Shown in pieces: positions 5,867 to 7,320 of a stretch of 7,320 nucleotides of DNA. Numbering within the stretch: position 1 is the first letter of the stretch; every line of letters starts with the position of its first letter. The notes under the pieces are model-generated. The model was not told where the DNA came from. It worked only from the letters and a program-made list of their open reading frames with translations, and did no database searches. Made by a program: the position numbers and the translations under genes. Origin of the DNA: an uncultured Succinatimonas sp. (GTDB taxonomy: Bacteria; Pseudomonadota; Gammaproteobacteria; Enterobacterales; Succinivibrionaceae); assembly GCA_937896115.1 (NCBI GenBank), contig CALBLB010000007.1:1-7320 (forward strand), in the 5' to 3' direction.

Positions 5867-7320
5867 CTACAGCTCTTTGGCGATCTTACGAAAACATTCA
5901 AGAGCTCCCGGTACATCCAAAGAACTCCAAGCGTAGCTAAGTCTTTTTAAATCTTTGCTTATATAGTGATCATGTTTTTCGTAGTTTAAATTTCCCATTT
6001 TATCGGTTAAATCAAAAGCGGTTATCTCAGGATGGGCACAGATCTCTTTTACCGCTTCACGCAGGGTATCCAAAGAACAGTATTGCAACTCAAGATGTGA
6101 TAAGCATACATTGGAATTAACGCTGTGCCTTTTTAGCATCATGCTCATGGTGCGCATGATACGATCGCCTTTCCACGGATAAATCTGCAATCCCCTGGGA
6201 GCGGCAATCACAAGCTTTTTTTCCATGTGATATCTCTTGAAGGTCATGAGCCCGTGCATGAAATTCATCTTGGCCTGCTTATTAAGATAAGGTGGTACCT
6301 CACCTTTTAAGTAGAGCTGCAACATTTCTTCACGTACTCTGTCGTGCACCTGTCCGCCGTTTCCGTTCACCAGTAAAGGGGCTGCACTGAAAGGAGTTTT
6401 TTTGACTCCGATCACGCGTTTTTCCTGACTGAAAAATACCACTTGCCAGTTGCGCCCTGCGAACATGAAGAAATCTCCGACTTGCAAAGGCGAGGTCAAA
6501 GGTACGCTGCCAACACGTCTGCCGTCGTTTTCTATGATGTACTCAGGGGGAGCACTGAATGCAGAAAAGAAACTCCAATCCGAAACCAGTTTTTCTCCTT
6601 CAAGCCCTAAGGTGAGCGTGCCGTCGTTTAACTGCGTGATGAGATCATTTGCTCCCAAGTCTCTTAAAAAGTCGGCAAAGATCTTAGGTGAGCACAGCGT
6701 AAAAGATCCGGTCTTGCACAGCAGCGCATAAAGTTGTCCTGCAGAAGCACTGCCTACGGAGGCGATCACGGAAAGAGTCTGTTGCAGCATGGTTGAGAAA
6801 GCATATTCATGCTTTAACGGAGGTTCATACCAGCGTTTTAAAAGCAGATTGATAATAGCCGCTGAAATAAAAGTGCTTTCACAAAGACAGAAATTTTGCT
6901 CCCCGGGATAGAAAAACTCTGGAATAAAGAGGCGCAGCACCGATTTGTGATCACGTCTGCCGGATCTGCCCAGACGCTGACGAATGGACGCTACGGATAA
7001 AGGAGCATCCACTTGGGCAATGGATTGTACGTCGGAGATATCTATTCCCAGTTCCAAGGTCGCCGTACATACGGCAGTGGTGGGTAATCTGCCTTCGATT
7101 AAGCGATGCTCTAGGCTTTCACGCAGTTCTTTTGACAAGGAGCCGTGGTGAGGAAAGAATTCGTTGGGAACGAAATTTTTCTCGGATATTTCCTGCAGAA
7201 GACCTGCGAGCAATTCGGTTTGAAAGCGCGAATTGCAAAACACCAGATTGACCTTACCGCGCATGAGCCTGAAGAGATCTGTTACCAGTTCTCCGTAATT
7301 TTCAGGATCCTCGTGCACAT
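5867..7320 (-). CDS. Lhr-like DEAD/DEAH helicase, C-terminal part (partial)
   Basis: This is an ATP-dependent superfamily 2 helicase of which the last about 484 residues are visible; the gene continues past 7320. The first in-window codon that could start (GTG at 7318) is surely internal, because the Walker A and DEAD/H motifs are missing. Counting from there, the second RecA domain shows VNLVFCNSR (23-31), FFPHHGSLSKE (54-64), motif V CTATLELGIDIS (84-95) and the arginine-finger motif VI RQRLGRSGRR (113-122). The run SVASIRQRLGRSGRR is characteristic of the Lhr group. The remaining about 340 residues, with WQVVFF, YHMEKKLVIAAPRGLQIYPW and a C-terminal KIAKEL, fit a winged-helix and Lhr-type associated region. 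Lhr proteins unwind DNA or RNA-DNA in repair; the exact role here is unknown. It is convergent with the YolD-like gene. Confidence 0.88.
   Translation of the reverse strand, partial: VHEDPENYGELVTDLFRLMRGKVNLVFCNSRFQTELLAGLLQEISEKNFVPNEFFPHHGSLSKELRESLEHRLIEGRLPTTAVCTATLELGIDISDVQSIAQVDAPLSVASIRQRLGRSGRRDHKSVLRLFIPEFFYPGEQNFCLCESTFISAAIINLLLKRWYEPPLKHEYAFSTMLQQTLSVIASVGSASAGQLYALLCKTGSFTLCSPKIFADFLRDLGANDLITQLNDGTLTLGLEGEKLVSDWSFFSAFSAPPEYIIENDGRRVGSVPLTSPLQVGDFFMFAGRNWQVVFFSQEKRVIGVKKTPFSAAPLLVNGNGGQVHDRVREEMLQLYLKGEVPPYLNKQAKMNFMHGLMTFKRYHMEKKLVIAAPRGLQIYPWKGDRIMRTMSMMLKRHSVNSNVCLSHLELQYCSLDTLREAVKEICAHPEITAFDLTDKMGNLNYEKHDHYISKDLKRLSYAWSSLDVPGALECFRKIAKEL

Noticed and set aside
1..7320. 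CRISPR array, insertion sequence or prophage parts
   Set aside because: No regularly spaced repeats, no transposase or integrase motifs and no terminal inverted repeats flanking a gene were seen.

Overview
The window reads as ordinary bacterial chromosome of moderate GC (mid-40s percent by eye), with strong GGAGG-type ribosome binding sites. The gene content leans towards Firmicutes: the aldehyde dehydrogenase resembles staphylococcal AldA, and the Y-family polymerase plus YolD-like partner is the cassette typical of Bacilli and Clostridia. GATC is clearly over-represented (about 70 sites by hand count against about 29 expected), which would also suit a Dam-methylating gammaproteobacterium. 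I cannot settle the lineage from sequence alone.

Layout. Positions 1-387 hold no gene. They contain a run of hairpins, several followed by T-tracts: 23-55, a 26-base perfect palindrome at 125-150, stems at 204-260, 271-319 and 338-360. The last suits the end of the aldehyde dehydrogenase gene, and the 160-319 part may be a small plus-strand RNA. An NAD(P)-dependent aldehyde dehydrogenase occupies 388-1878 on the minus strand, and its promoter and ribosome binding site are visible. A divergent control region (1879-2148) separates it from a plus-strand gene for an exported amidase-signature hydrolase (2149-3718). That gene is broken by one extra T at 2512-2515. Removing one T restores a 522-residue enzyme with the exact Lys-Ser-Ser spacing I recall for the family.

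After a 161-base gap with two hairpins comes a two-gene translesion synthesis cassette. It is a UvrX/UmuC-like Y-family DNA polymerase (3880-5409) with an intact active site and a consensus beta-clamp motif, overlapped by 4 bases by a YolD-like protein (5406-5864). Only two bases further on, and convergent with it, lies the C-terminal part of a DEAD/DEAH helicase of the Lhr-like group (5867-7320, minus strand), whose N-terminal half lies beyond the window.

Working together: the polymerase and YolD protein almost certainly form one translational unit for damage tolerance, and the Lhr-like helicase plausibly also serves nucleic-acid repair, but no shared operon links them. The aldehyde dehydrogenase and amidase are metabolic genes with no evident link to the repair genes. 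I found no undescribed multi-gene system. The best leads are the amidase frameshift at a TTT-TAA-A site, the hairpin-dense leader at 100-362, and the GATC enrichment.
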